Positions 52,664-61,701 of a DNA stretch of 64,000 nt are shown here, in pieces (the stretch's first letter is position 1; each line of letters opens with the position of its first letter). The DNA is taken from the NCBI GenBank assembly GCA_050309775.1, contig JBNRMV010000010.1, positions 62,001 through 126,000 of the forward strand, in the 5' to 3' direction. Position numbers and translations under genes: made by a program. The notes below the pieces were generated by a model, which was given only the letters and a program-made list of their open reading frames with translations, did not search any database and was not told the origin of the DNA. This stretch comes from DTU072 sp050309775. Lineage in GTDB: Bacteria; Bacillota; Clostridia; Christensenellales; DTU072.

Positions 52664-53353
52664 ATGATGGCTACAATGATAGTATTTATCGTGCTTGCTT
52701 GCATTGCGACAGCGGTCTTTTTGGTGGTGAGAGTAACCAAGGGCGGAGTTCCCGGAGTCTTGACAAAAACATTAGCGTCCTTGTGCTTTATTGCAATAGG
52801 CGTTGCCGGAGCAATGACGGCAGACACCATCGACAAATCAATGATTTTGATACTTTTTGGACTGGTAATGGGACTTGTCGGCGACATAGTGCTGGATTTG
52901 AAGGTTGTATACCCACAGTCCAATGACTTGTATCTCAATGCCGGTATGATAAGTTTTGGCATAGGACACTTTTTCTATCTTGTTGCGCTGCTGTTGCTTA
53001 TCAGATTTAATCTGACGACGCTTTTGGTATCAATAGCAATTACGCTGCCGTTGACTGCTTTGATTATGTTTGCTTCCAAGTTTATGAAAATTAACTTTGG
53101 CAAGTTCCTCATTCACAGCGTGTCATATGCCGTTATATTGACCTTTATGTCGGTATATACCATAGCAACATCGATATCCGCTCCCAAATATTGGCTGTTT
53201 GCCGCAGGTATGGTGCTGTTCCTGTTGTCTGACCTGGTACTTTCTCCGATGTACTTCGGCGACAAAAAAGACGACAAAATGTTTTGCATACTCAACCATA
53301 CGTTTTATTATGGCGCGCAGATTTGTATAGCAACATTCATTTTCATGATATAA
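52664..53353 (+). CDS. YhhN/TMEM86-like lysoplasmalogenase-family membrane protein
   Basis: 229 residues with about eight membrane helices. Conserved polar residues of the family appear in FGLVMGLVGDIVLDLK and in the last third (DLVLSPMYFGD, HTFYYGAQ). Characterised relatives hydrolyse the vinyl-ether bond of lysoplasmalogens; YhhN itself is less clear. GGAGG precedes ATG 52664. It lies directly after the hydrolase and before lplA. Confidence 0.85.
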   Translation: MMATMIVFIVLACIATAVFLVVRVTKGGVPGVLTKTLASLCFIAIGVAGAMTADTIDKSMILILFGLVMGLVGDIVLDLKVVYPQSNDLYLNAGMISFGIGHFFYLVALLLLIRFNLTTLLVSIAITLPLTALIMFASKFMKINFGKFLIHSVSYAVILTFMSVYTIATSISAPKYWLFAAGMVLFLLSDLVLSPMYFGDKKDDKMFCILNHTFYYGAQICIATFIFMI

Positions 53354-53356
53354 CCC

Positions 53357-54310
53357 GTGAAGAGCATAAGTTTTATTATCAGCCACAGCAAAAACCCTTA
53401 TCACAATCTTGCGCTGGAAGAGCTTTTGGCAAAGAGCGTAAAAAAAGATGAGGCCATTCTTTATCTGTGGCAAAATTCAGATACAGTCGTCGTCGGTAAG
53501 CACCAAAATGTCTTTTCGGAATGCAATTATACGCTGATGAAAGAGCATGGCGTATATCTTGCGCGCAGAAAAACCGGCGGCGGCGCAGTTTTTCATGATG
53601 ACAAAAATCTGAATTTTACCTTTATTAACCACCGCGCCGATTATGACCTTCAGCGCAATCAAAGTATTATTAAAAGAGCAATGTCGTATTTCGGGCTGGA
53701 GTGCCAAATAAGCGGCAGGAACGATATAAGTTTTGACGGCAGAAAGTTTTCGGGCAACGCTTTTTTTATGGGCAAGGACTATGCCATTCACCACGGAACC
53801 ATTATGCTAGATGTAGACTTGACCAGACTTGAACAGTATTTGACGGTTGACCCGTCAAAACTGCTCAATAAGGGTGTTGCCTCCGTCAAAGCCTGCGTCA
53901 TAAACCTAAAAACAGTTGCGCCGCATATGAGCATTGATGGCTTGAAGGAGGCGCTTGTCAGGGCATTTGAGGAAGAATATGCGCAAAAAGCCGCAGAATA
54001 TGACCTTGCAATCATAAAGGAAGAATTCGAACAGCTTCAGCGGCAATATGCCTCTGAAGAATTTCTTTTGGGCAACAACCCCATTGTTTTGGAAAGGCGG
54101 CGTAAGCCGTACGGTGAACTTATGCTGGCTAAAGAAAAGGGCAACCTTACGGTTTTCAGCGACTGCTTAGATGTCAGCCTGATTGACCGCATAAAACAAC
54201 AACTGGCGGAGGGAAAAACAACAATCTCAATCGAAGACGCCTCGCCGTTGCAAAAAGAAATAATTGACGACTTGAATGTTATGCTAATGGAGGAGTTATG
54301 CAAAAAATAA
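53357..54310 (+). CDS. lplA: Lipoate--protein ligase
   Basis: 317 residues from GTG 53357; no ribosome binding site, so probably coupled to the preceding gene (four bases away). The ATP-dependent ligase domain has RRKTGGGAVFHD near residues 74-85 and DGRKFSGNAF near 130; a C-terminal accessory domain follows, as in LplA of Firmicutes and E. coli. It attaches salvaged lipoate, here most likely to GcvH. The stop overlaps lpdA. Confidence 0.94.
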   Translation: MKSISFIISHSKNPYHNLALEELLAKSVKKDEAILYLWQNSDTVVVGKHQNVFSECNYTLMKEHGVYLARRKTGGGAVFHDDKNLNFTFINHRADYDLQRNQSIIKRAMSYFGLECQISGRNDISFDGRKFSGNAFFMGKDYAIHHGTIMLDVDLTRLEQYLTVDPSKLLNKGVASVKACVINLKTVAPHMSIDGLKEALVRAFEEEYAQKAAEYDLAIIKEEFEQLQRQYASEEFLLGNNPIVLERRRKPYGELMLAKEKGNLTVFSDCLDVSLIDRIKQQLAEGKTTISIEDASPLQKEIIDDLNVMLMEELCKK

Positions 54311-55656
54311 TCATAATAGGCGGCGGACCTGCCGGCTATACGGCGGCAATAAGAGCCGCGCAGCTGTCATATGATGTAACGCTTGTTGAGGAATACAAAC
54401 CCGGCGGCACCTGTCTGAACAGGGGCTGCATTCCGACAAAGACGCTGTTGCAAAGTTCGCACTTGTATTCTGCAATTAAAAGCAACACTTTTGGCATAAC
54501 CGCCAGTGAAGTCTGTGCAGACCTTGACGCCATTTTTTTCAGAGCCTTTGATATTGTAGAAAAACTGGGCAACGGCATTTCGTCACTTTTGAAAGCAAAT
54601 AATATTGAATATATAAAATCGCGCGCAAAACTTATAGATGCGCATTCGGTGGAGCTTGCCGACGGCAGAGCGCTTTTTGCCGACAAAATAATACTTGCCA
54701 CAGGCGCAAGACCCGTCAGGCTGCCGATTGAGGGCATAGAACAGGCAAAGACCTCAGACGAAATATTGCGCAAGGAGTTTGAAAGCCCAAAAAGCCTTGT
54801 CATAATAGGCGGCGGAGTAGTCGGCATAGAGTTTGCGACATTTTTCAGCGAACTGGACTGTCAAGTGACGGTTATAGACGCAATGGACAGCATACTTTCG
54901 ACAATGGGGGGCGACATAGCAAAATATATCAGCATGACGCTGCGCAAGAAAGGCGTAAAATTTTCATTGAAAGCCAGCGTAAAAGCGCTGCAAAAGACAG
55001 AAGAAGGAATTGAAATCCGATTTGTCGAAAGAGAAAAAGAAAAAAGTATCACAGCGGATATGGTAATAAGTTGCGTCGGCAGAACGCCGAACGGCATTGA
55101 GGGCATAGAAAATACCAAAGCGCAGTTTGAACGGGGCTTTATCGTAGACGAAGCAGGCAGAACAGCAGAGCAAAGCATATATGCCATTGGCGACTGTGTC
55201 AAAGGCAATATCCAATTGGCGCACTATGCCGCCGCAGACGCCACAAGAGTAGTAGAAGGGCTGAACGGCGCCGCCAAACAATTGCGTACAGTACCGTCTT
55301 GTGTTTATACTTCTCCCAATGCGGCATTGGTTGGCATGAGGGAAGATGAATGCGGATTTGAAGCGCAAACGGGGAGGTTTGGCATGGCCGCCAACGGCAA
55401 AACCATGGCAGAGGGCGGCGGCGCAGGCTACATAAAAGTTGTGTTCTCCAAAGACAGCCAAAAACTTGTGGGCGTTGAAATGGTGTGCAATTCTGCCGCA
55501 GAGTTGGCGGGCTTTGTCGCCAACTTGATAGATATCGGCGCCACAAGGGAGCAAATATTGTCTACAATTTATCCTCACCCGTCAATAAGCGAAGGTTTTT
55601 TTGAGGCGGTAGAGGACAGCATAAAAAAATCAGTGCATACCATTTATAGAAAATGA
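54298..55656 (+). CDS. lpdA: Dihydrolipoyl dehydrogenase
   Basis: 452 residues. It reoxidises dihydrolipoamide (L-protein of glycine cleavage). FAD loop GGGPAGYTAA (8-17), redox Cys39/Cys44 (GGTCLNRGC), NAD loop GGGVVGIEF near 178, and the C-terminal HPSISEGFFEA with the active-site His. There is no N-terminal lipoyl domain. GGAGG inside lplA precedes ATG 54298. Confidence 0.97.
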   Translation: MQKIIIIGGGPAGYTAAIRAAQLSYDVTLVEEYKPGGTCLNRGCIPTKTLLQSSHLYSAIKSNTFGITASEVCADLDAIFFRAFDIVEKLGNGISSLLKANNIEYIKSRAKLIDAHSVELADGRALFADKIILATGARPVRLPIEGIEQAKTSDEILRKEFESPKSLVIIGGGVVGIEFATFFSELDCQVTVIDAMDSILSTMGGDIAKYISMTLRKKGVKFSLKASVKALQKTEEGIEIRFVEREKEKSITADMVISCVGRTPNGIEGIENTKAQFERGFIVDEAGRTAEQSIYAIGDCVKGNIQLAHYAAADATRVVEGLNGAAKQLRTVPSCVYTSPNAALVGMREDECGFEAQTGRFGMAANGKTMAEGGGAGYIKVVFSKDSQKLVGVEMVCNSAAELAGFVANLIDIGATREQILSTIYPHPSISEGFFEAVEDSIKKSVHTIYRK

Positions 55657-55675
55657 AGAATGGTGTCAAATAGGT

Positions 55676-55704
55676 TTGACTTTGGCGCTTTATAGTATTA
55701 TCAT
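55676..55704 (+). promoter_or_regulatory. Promoter of gcvTHP
   Basis: TTGACT (55676-55681), 17-base spacer, TATCAT (55699-55704). Only about 22 leader bases follow, so there is no room for a glycine riboswitch. Confidence 0.65.
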
Positions 55705-55733
55705 AGTGTCGTATTTTAATAAGAGGTGAAAAA

Positions 55734-56810
55734 ATGAAACTTACTCCGTTTTTTGAAAAAATGGCGGCAAACGGCGCAAAGATGGTGGAATTTACGGGAT
55801 ATTTTCTCCCAATCCAGTTTGAAAATACAGGAATAATGGCAGAACATAGGGCAGTCAGAGAAAAAGCCGGACTGTTTGATGTGTCGCATATGGGCGAACT
55901 TATGCTGACGGGCAAGGACGCATTTGCCACAATCCAAAGCCTTACGACCAACGACATCACCACAATGAAGGACGGGCAGGCAAGATATTCGCTGATGACC
56001 AATGAAAGAGGCGGCATAGTTGACGATATTTTGGTTTATCGTTTCAATGAAGAAAAATATATGCTTGTCGTCAATGCGGCGAACTGCGCCAAAGATGACG
56101 AATGGATTTCGTCAAGGCTGATAGGCGACACTGTTTTTGAAAACATCAGCCAAAGAACAGCGCAATTGGCTTTGCAGGGCAGAGAGTCCGAAGCCATACT
56201 CCGCGAATTTGTCACAGTATACAATATTCCCGAAAAGAATTATACATTCAAAGTGTCAATACTTTTTGGCGAAGAAATAATTGTTTCCAGAACAGGTTAT
56301 ACAGGCGAGGACGGTTTTGAAATTTATTGCAGCGACAAAATAGCCGAACAGGTTTTTGACCTTGTTGTCGAAAAGGGAAAAAAGCACGGCATGGTGCTTT
56401 GCGGACTTGGGGCAAGGGACACCTTGCGCATGGAGGCAGGCATGCCGCTTTATGGACACGAAATGAATGAGGATACGCTGGCGACAGAAATCGGGCTTGA
56501 CTTCTTCATTAAGTTCAGCAAGGATTTTGTAGGCAAGCAAGCGCTGATAGACAATGCGCCGCTGTGCAAGCGCATAGGAGTAAGGCTGGTTGACAGAGGA
56601 ATAGCCAGAGAAAAGGCGTTTGTATTTGATGAAAGCGGCAAAGAAATAGGTTGCGTCACTTCGGGAACGCACAGTCCGTCGTTGGGCTATCCCATAGCTA
56701 TGTTGAGGGTGGACAGGGATTTTGACGGTAAAGAAGTGTTCATTGATGTTCGCGGCAAAAAACTCAAGGCAGAGGTTGTGCTGATGCCTTTTTATAAAAA
56801 AAATTATTAA
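55734..56810 (+). CDS. gcvT: Glycine cleavage system T protein (aminomethyltransferase)
   Basis: 358 residues, normal length. It transfers the methylene group from H-protein-bound glycine to tetrahydrofolate. Typical segments are FDVSHMGEL near 42-50, SLTTNDI, GYTGEDGFEIY and GLGARDTLRMEAGMPLYGHE. AGAGGTG precedes ATG 55734. It begins the gcv operon. Confidence 0.97.
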   Translation: MKLTPFFEKMAANGAKMVEFTGYFLPIQFENTGIMAEHRAVREKAGLFDVSHMGELMLTGKDAFATIQSLTTNDITTMKDGQARYSLMTNERGGIVDDILVYRFNEEKYMLVVNAANCAKDDEWISSRLIGDTVFENISQRTAQLALQGRESEAILREFVTVYNIPEKNYTFKVSILFGEEIIVSRTGYTGEDGFEIYCSDKIAEQVFDLVVEKGKKHGMVLCGLGARDTLRMEAGMPLYGHEMNEDTLATEIGLDFFIKFSKDFVGKQALIDNAPLCKRIGVRLVDRGIAREKAFVFDESGKEIGCVTSGTHSPSLGYPIAMLRVDRDFDGKEVFIDVRGKKLKAEVVLMPFYKKNY

Positions 56811-56820
56811 GGAGATGACA

Positions 56821-57174
56821 ATGAAGGATTTTTATTTTTTGCCCTCGCATGAGTGGTACAACAAGAAGGATGCTACTGTGGGTATTTCGGATTTTGCGCA
56901 GAAGGAGCTTGGTGACATAGTTTTTGTAGAGCTGCCTGAAATCGGTGACAAAGTAGAGCAGGGCAAGCCCTTTGCAAATGTAGAGTCAGTAAAAGCCGTA
57001 AGCGAGGTTTATTCTCCTGTCAGCGGTGAGGTTGCCGAAATAAATGAAGAGATTTTGGACAATCCTGCATTGATAAACGACGGCGCGTTTGAAGCATGGA
57101 TGATAAAAGTAACCGGAGTGTCCGGCGAAGAAAAATTGATGAGCGCGGACGACTACAACAACTCACTGAACTAA
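56821..57174 (+). CDS. gcvH: Glycine cleavage system H protein
   Basis: 117 residues from ATG 56821; GGAG at 56811-56814 abuts the alternative ATG 56815 and is well spaced from this one. The lipoylated lysine is Lys58 in VESVKAVSEVYSP. It shuttles aminomethyl groups between P, T and L proteins. Slightly shorter than the usual 125-130. Confidence 0.97.
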   Translation: MKDFYFLPSHEWYNKKDATVGISDFAQKELGDIVFVELPEIGDKVEQGKPFANVESVKAVSEVYSPVSGEVAEINEEILDNPALINDGAFEAWMIKVTGVSGEEKLMSADDYNNSLN

Positions 57175-57194
57175 ACTCAAGAGGTAAATTAAAG

Positions 57195-58505
57195 ATGAAT
57201 TATGTTCCTCACACCCAAAGCGACATAGAGGATATGCTTGCCGTTCTGGGCAAGTCAAGTCTTGATGAACTTTACAAAGGGTTGGAGTCTTTTGCAACAA
57301 AAGAATTGTCTTTAGAGAAAGGAAAAAGCCAGCAGCAAGTCGAACGGCTTTTTTCTGCTTTAGCGGCAAAAAACAAGGTCTATACCGACATATATCGCGG
57401 CGCAGGCGCATACAACCATTATATTCCTGCTGTTGTCAAGAGCCTTACTTCCCGTCAGGAGTATTTGACGGCGTATACGCCATATCAAGCCGAAATGTCG
57501 CAAGGAATACTTCAAGGTATTTTTGAATATCAATCCATGATATCCAGACTTTGCGGTATGGAAGTATCAAATGCCTCTGTTTATGACGGTAGCACGGCGC
57601 TTGCAGACGGCATACTTATGCTTGCTGAACGCAAAAAAAACAAGGTGCTGATAAGCCGCGGCATAAACCCTATGACGCTGGAAGTCGTCAAGACTTATCT
57701 TACTCCGCAAAAGATTGAGATAGAATATATCGACTTGAACGCCGACGGCACAACATCTATTGATGATTTGAAAGCTAAACTCAGCCAAGATGTCTTTGCT
57801 GTGGCAATAGCGCAGCCGAACTATTTCGGCATTATAGAGCCGACGGAAGAAATCGGAAAAATAGTCAAGGGCAACATGTCGGGATATGTCATATCCGCAG
57901 AACCGATAAGCATGGCGCTGTTGAAGTCACCAGGTGAGTGCGGCGCAGATGTGGCGGTGGGAGAGGCGCAGCCCCTCGGTATACCGTTGTCGTTCGGCGG
58001 TCCTTACCTTGGGTTCATAACCACAACAAAAAAGCATATGCGCAAACTTGTGGGAAGGGTAGTCGGTAAGACCACCGACACGCAAGGCAGAGATGCCTAT
58101 GTGCTGACGCTGCAAGCCAGGGAACAGCACATAAGGAGAGAAAAGGCATCGTCATCAATTTGCTCCAATCAAGCGCTGTGCGCGCTGACCGCCACAATAT
58201 ATATGGCGGCAATGGGCAAAGTCGGCATGCAGGATATAGCTAAACAATGTCTTTCAAAGGCGCATTACTTGGCGCAAAAAATGACGGAGATAGACGGCTT
58301 CAAACTGAAATACAGCGCAGAATTCTTTAATGAGTTTGTCATAGAAAGCAAGGTGCCCTCCGACAGCATAATAGCAAAGTGCGCGCAGCACAACATACTT
58401 GCCGGGCTCAAACTTTCTGACAACGAAATACTGTGGTGCGCCACCGAAACCAACACAAAAGAGGATATGGACAGACTGTTGAACATTCTCAGGGAGGCGC
58501 AATAA
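57195..58505 (+). CDS. gcvPA: Glycine dehydrogenase (decarboxylating) subunit 1
   Basis: 436 residues from ATG 57195 (AAGAGGT upstream). It forms the P-protein with gcvPB; the split two-gene form is usual in Firmicutes. YGAYNHYIPAVV-like YRGAGAYNHYIP and NASVYDGSTALADG are typical. The stop overlaps the gcvPB start (TAATG). Confidence 0.96.
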   Translation: MNYVPHTQSDIEDMLAVLGKSSLDELYKGLESFATKELSLEKGKSQQQVERLFSALAAKNKVYTDIYRGAGAYNHYIPAVVKSLTSRQEYLTAYTPYQAEMSQGILQGIFEYQSMISRLCGMEVSNASVYDGSTALADGILMLAERKKNKVLISRGINPMTLEVVKTYLTPQKIEIEYIDLNADGTTSIDDLKAKLSQDVFAVAIAQPNYFGIIEPTEEIGKIVKGNMSGYVISAEPISMALLKSPGECGADVAVGEAQPLGIPLSFGGPYLGFITTTKKHMRKLVGRVVGKTTDTQGRDAYVLTLQAREQHIRREKASSSICSNQALCALTATIYMAAMGKVGMQDIAKQCLSKAHYLAQKMTEIDGFKLKYSAEFFNEFVIESKVPSDSIIAKCAQHNILAGLKLSDNEILWCATETNTKEDMDRLLNILREAQ

Positions 58506-59917
58506 TGACTATATTTGATATCTCGAAAGAAAACAGAACGGCATGTCCCATTGCTCCAATCGATGTTGCCGAATATAAATTAAACAAGGATTTGTTGCGT
58601 AGCAATGCAGCCGAATTGCCCGAAACAGACGAGTTGACGCTTGTGCGCCATTATACCGCCTTGTCAAAAAAGGCTTACGGCGTTGATGACGGATTTTATC
58701 CTCTCGGCTCATGCACAATGAAATACAACCCAAAAATAAACGAAGCAGTTGCTGCGCTTGAAGGACTGTCAAAAATCCACCCGTTGCAGCAAGCTGACGG
58801 CGCGCTTGAGATTATGTCAATGCTTTCGGACAGGCTGTGCGCCATAACCGGCATGAATGCTTTTACGCTACAACCTGCCGCCGGCGCGCACGGGGAGTTC
58901 ACGGCTTTGCTTGTCATAAGAGCCTATCACCTTGACAGAAATGACAGCAAGAGGACCAAGGTTATCGTTCCCGATTCCGCGCACGGCACAAACCCGGCGT
59001 CCGCCGCCATGGCAGGTTTTGAAGTGGTGAATATTCCTTCTTCGGCAGACGGCTGCGTGGACATTGCCGCGCTGAAAAATGCCGTTGGGGAAGATACGGC
59101 GGCTTTTATGCTGACAAATCCCAACACGCTGGGCATATTTGACAAAAACATAAAAAAGATAGCCGAAATCGTACACCAAGCAGGCGGATTGCTTTATTAT
59201 GACGGCGCAAACCTAAATCCTATTATGGGAGTTATTCGCCCCGGCGATATGGGCTTTGATGTCGTTCACCTGAATTTGCACAAGACTTTCAGCACGCCTC
59301 ACGGCGGCGGCGGGCCGGGCAGCGGACCTGTAGGCTGCAAGGCTTTCCTTGCCGATTATTTGCCCTCGCCGATTGTTGTCAACACAGACGGCAAGGCGCA
59401 GTTTGCAAAGGCGCCCAAGAGTATTGGCAGAATGAAGAGTTTTTACGGCAACTTCCTTGTGGCGGTGAGAGCGCTGTCATATATCGAAACGCTGGGCAAA
59501 GAGGGCATACCGCTTTCGGCAAAACTGGCTGTATTGAACGCAAATTATATGATGTCGCAACTCAAAGATTATTTCCCGACATATTCTTCCGACACCTGCA
59601 TGCACGAATTTGTTGTCAGCTGCGAAAAACTTAAAGAAGAAAAAGGAGTGTCGGCGTTGGATTTTGCCAAGGCTATTATCGACAGCGGCATGCATCCGCC
59701 GACAATGTATTTCCCACTAATTGTCCACGAGGCTCTTATGTTTGAGCCGACCGAAACCGAAAGCAAAGAAACCATTGACAAGGCGGCGGAGATTATTTTG
59801 TCGCTTTATAAAGAGGCGCATGAGAATCCCGAAGAATTCCACAACAAACCGCAGAAAATGCCGATAGGCAGACCCGACGAGGTTGCGGCGGCCAGAAATC
59901 CCATATTGACGGCTTAG
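58505..59917 (+). CDS. gcvPB: Glycine dehydrogenase (decarboxylating) subunit 2
   Basis: 470 residues. It carries the PLP cofactor on Lys260 (NLHKTFSTPHGGGGPG). PLGSCTMKYNPK near residues 66-77 and the HGTNPASA stretch are signature. Its 3' end overlaps the end of the convergent ylbJ by four bases; the operon terminator lies further on, inside ylbJ. Confidence 0.97.
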   Translation: MTIFDISKENRTACPIAPIDVAEYKLNKDLLRSNAAELPETDELTLVRHYTALSKKAYGVDDGFYPLGSCTMKYNPKINEAVAALEGLSKIHPLQQADGALEIMSMLSDRLCAITGMNAFTLQPAAGAHGEFTALLVIRAYHLDRNDSKRTKVIVPDSAHGTNPASAAMAGFEVVNIPSSADGCVDIAALKNAVGEDTAAFMLTNPNTLGIFDKNIKKIAEIVHQAGGLLYYDGANLNPIMGVIRPGDMGFDVVHLNLHKTFSTPHGGGGPGSGPVGCKAFLADYLPSPIVVNTDGKAQFAKAPKSIGRMKSFYGNFLVAVRALSYIETLGKEGIPLSAKLAVLNANYMMSQLKDYFPTYSSDTCMHEFVVSCEKLKEEKGVSALDFAKAIIDSGMHPPTMYFPLIVHEALMFEPTETESKETIDKAAEIILSLYKEAHENPEEFHNKPQKMPIGRPDEVAAARNPILTA

Positions 59918-60876
59918 AGAAAAATTATTGACAAGACAGTAGCCGCAAAAAAAGCTACAATCCCCTGTGACAGCTTGCATTTCAAGTAAAACAGGGGTTT
60001 TATTTTGCATTCCGAAAGAAAAGTCATGGACTGCAATGTGACGGACAGTCCGCCGAAAGAAATTACGGCGCAGCAGATAGGCGCAACGGCGCGCATAGGA
60101 AAGCCGCTTTTGGACAGCATCTGACAGCCTCTTGTTATTTCAACAAAAGAGGTGATTATGCCCTCGGCAAGCGGGGCAGGCACTCTTATAAATTTGAATA
60201 TACCGCTGAAGAACGGAAGTATTTTGAAATCATACAGCACATCGGCAAGCATGCTGAATATGGCGATATAACCGCCGACTATAGCTACGGAAATAATTCC
60301 CGAGGTGATGCTGTCGCCGAGCAAATTTTCATAGCCGCAGAACCTTGGCGGAACTGAGGCATACTTACCTTCTCCGCCTCTTTTCACAAGTATAAGTCCG
60401 TTTATCAGCGCAGAAAGATAATGCGACAAAAGTATGACAAACCCCGCCGTTTTGTTGCCCATCATTGTGACTCCGACACTTCCGACGATAAATAGGGGTC
60501 CCGAAGTCGAAGTGAAGGTTGCAATATTTTTTGCTTGGGCTTCGGAGATTATTCCCATCTTGTAACAATCGGCTACCAGCTTTGCGCCTATGGGATAGCC
60601 GCTGAGCAACGATAGCACCAAAATATAACCGCCGACGGGAGGAGCGTTGAAAAGAAATATCATGGGTCTTTTCAACGGCTTTTCAAGTGTCGAAGCGATA
60701 TCCATTGAAGTGAGAATTTTTGAAAAAAAGAAAAAAGGAAACAGCGCAGGCAGCACTGTGACGGCAAAAAGCTGTAAACCGTAGGATACCGAAGCGATAT
60801 ATCTGTCGGGGAATATCACCAAAGCAAGCATCAATGCCAATACAATAAAAATAATAGCCGCGCGCAAATTCTTCAC
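59914..60876 (-). CDS. ylbJ: Sporulation integral membrane protein YlbJ-like
   Basis: 320 residues with about eight membrane helices and the nucleoside-transporter (gate) fold; LFAVTVLPALFPFFFFSKI near the start and PVGGYILVLSLLSGYPIGAK are characteristic. In Bacillus YlbJ is required for spore cortex formation. It starts at GTG 60876 without a ribosome binding site; ATATATTATAG ends one base before it. Its end converges on gcvPB. Confidence 0.85.
   Translation of the reverse strand: MKNLRAAIIFIVLALMLALVIFPDRYIASVSYGLQLFAVTVLPALFPFFFFSKILTSMDIASTLEKPLKRPMIFLFNAPPVGGYILVLSLLSGYPIGAKLVADCYKMGIISEAQAKNIATFTSTSGPLFIVGSVGVTMMGNKTAGFVILLSHYLSALINGLILVKRGGEGKYASVPPRFCGYENLLGDSITSGIISVAIVGGYIAIFSMLADVLYDFKILPFFSGIFKFIRVPAPLAEGIITSFVEITRGCQMLSKSGFPMRAVAPICCAVISFGGLSVTLQSMTFLSECKIKPLFYLKCKLSQGIVAFFAATVLSIIFL
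59962..60006 (+). terminator. Terminator of the gcv operon, inside ylbJ
   Basis: CCCCTGT (59962-59968) pairs with ACAGGGG (59991-59997), followed by TTTTATTTT. It lies within the C-terminal coding part of the opposite-strand ylbJ. Confidence 0.75.
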
Positions 60877-60931
60877 GCTATAATATATTGTAGAGGTTTT
60901 TTGTTATGAAAAACAAAGAATTCTTTTTTTG

Positions 60932-61549
60932 TTATCTTTTTTTCTTTTTATCCGGATACTGCGGTACCGGGTTCTGATATTGCGCGAAATAGTTTTGTGG
61001 GTTTGGATTTTGATTTTGCGCATACGGATTGTGATAGCCGAGTTCGGCAATACGCTGCACCAATCTGTCCTCCTTCTCTTTGTCAAGATCACGCTCGTTT
61101 TTGTTCGAGCAGACCAACGCGGCAATCGAATAAACCAAACGCATCAACAAAATAAACCCTATGCAAATCATCAGGGCAACAAACAAGTTTGTGATGTAAG
61201 CCAGACTCCAGTCATAAGTCGCCAGCGCTGCTATGGAAAAGGGTACCCAATAGATCGTTAAAAATATATTACTGACCAAAGAGTAAATGTTGAAAAATCT
61301 GCCTCTGCCTTTTTTTACAGAACGGAAATTCACGTAAAGAACAAAAGCATAAATCAATGTGTACACTATAACGATAACAAAAAAGGTGATACCTGCGGAC
61401 AACAAGAAATCCATAAATCCACCCATTTCGATTCCGTTACCGAATTCTCTTCCTCGTTTTATTACTTCTATTGAAAGCAAACCGCAAAGAATTGCCGAAA
61501 CGACAAGAAGCGCGCATAATATTATTAAAACAGTTTTTAAAAATTTCAT
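60932..61549 (-). CDS. Four-helix membrane protein with Asn/Pro/Gln-rich tail, unknown function
   Basis: 205 residues. Membrane helices lie at about 5-27, 50-75, 85-110 and 115-140; the last 65 residues are cytoplasmic, with a charged segment followed by repeated QNPNPQN / YQNPVPQ motifs and a KKKKR end. GGGGGG lies before ATG 61549. It has its own strong promoter. No family recognised. Confidence 0.6.
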   Translation of the reverse strand: MKFLKTVLIILCALLVVSAILCGLLSIEVIKRGREFGNGIEMGGFMDFLLSAGITFFVIVIVYTLIYAFVLYVNFRSVKKGRGRFFNIYSLVSNIFLTIYWVPFSIAALATYDWSLAYITNLFVALMICIGFILLMRLVYSIAALVCSNKNERDLDKEKEDRLVQRIAELGYHNPYAQNQNPNPQNYFAQYQNPVPQYPDKKKKR

Positions 61550-61575
61550 AATCCCCCCAAAGATTTATCAAAAAT

Positions 61576-61604
61576 ATTGTAAACCATATTTTGTGATATG
61601 TCAA
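61576..61604 (-). promoter_or_regulatory. Promoter of the four-helix membrane protein gene
   Basis: Minus strand TTGACA (61604-61599), 17-base spacer, TACAAT (61581-61576). Confidence 0.8.
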
Positions 61605-61637
61605 TGCCAATAATATGCGAAAACCGCTTATTTGCTC

Positions 61638-61666
61638 CTTGATTAATGCCTTTTTCTCTGTTATAA
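61638..61666 (+). promoter_or_regulatory. Promoter of the GH3 glycosidase gene
   Basis: TTGATT (61638-61643), 17-base spacer, TATAAT (61661-61666); GGAGG at 61692-61696 precedes ATG 61702. Confidence 0.75.
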
Positions 61667-61701
61667 TAAATAAGTCTAAAAAAATAGCCATGGAGGAAGA
61701 T

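Noticed and set aside
55657..55733. Glycine riboswitch before gcvT
   Set aside because: The gap is 77 bases and contains the promoter; there is no room for an aptamer.
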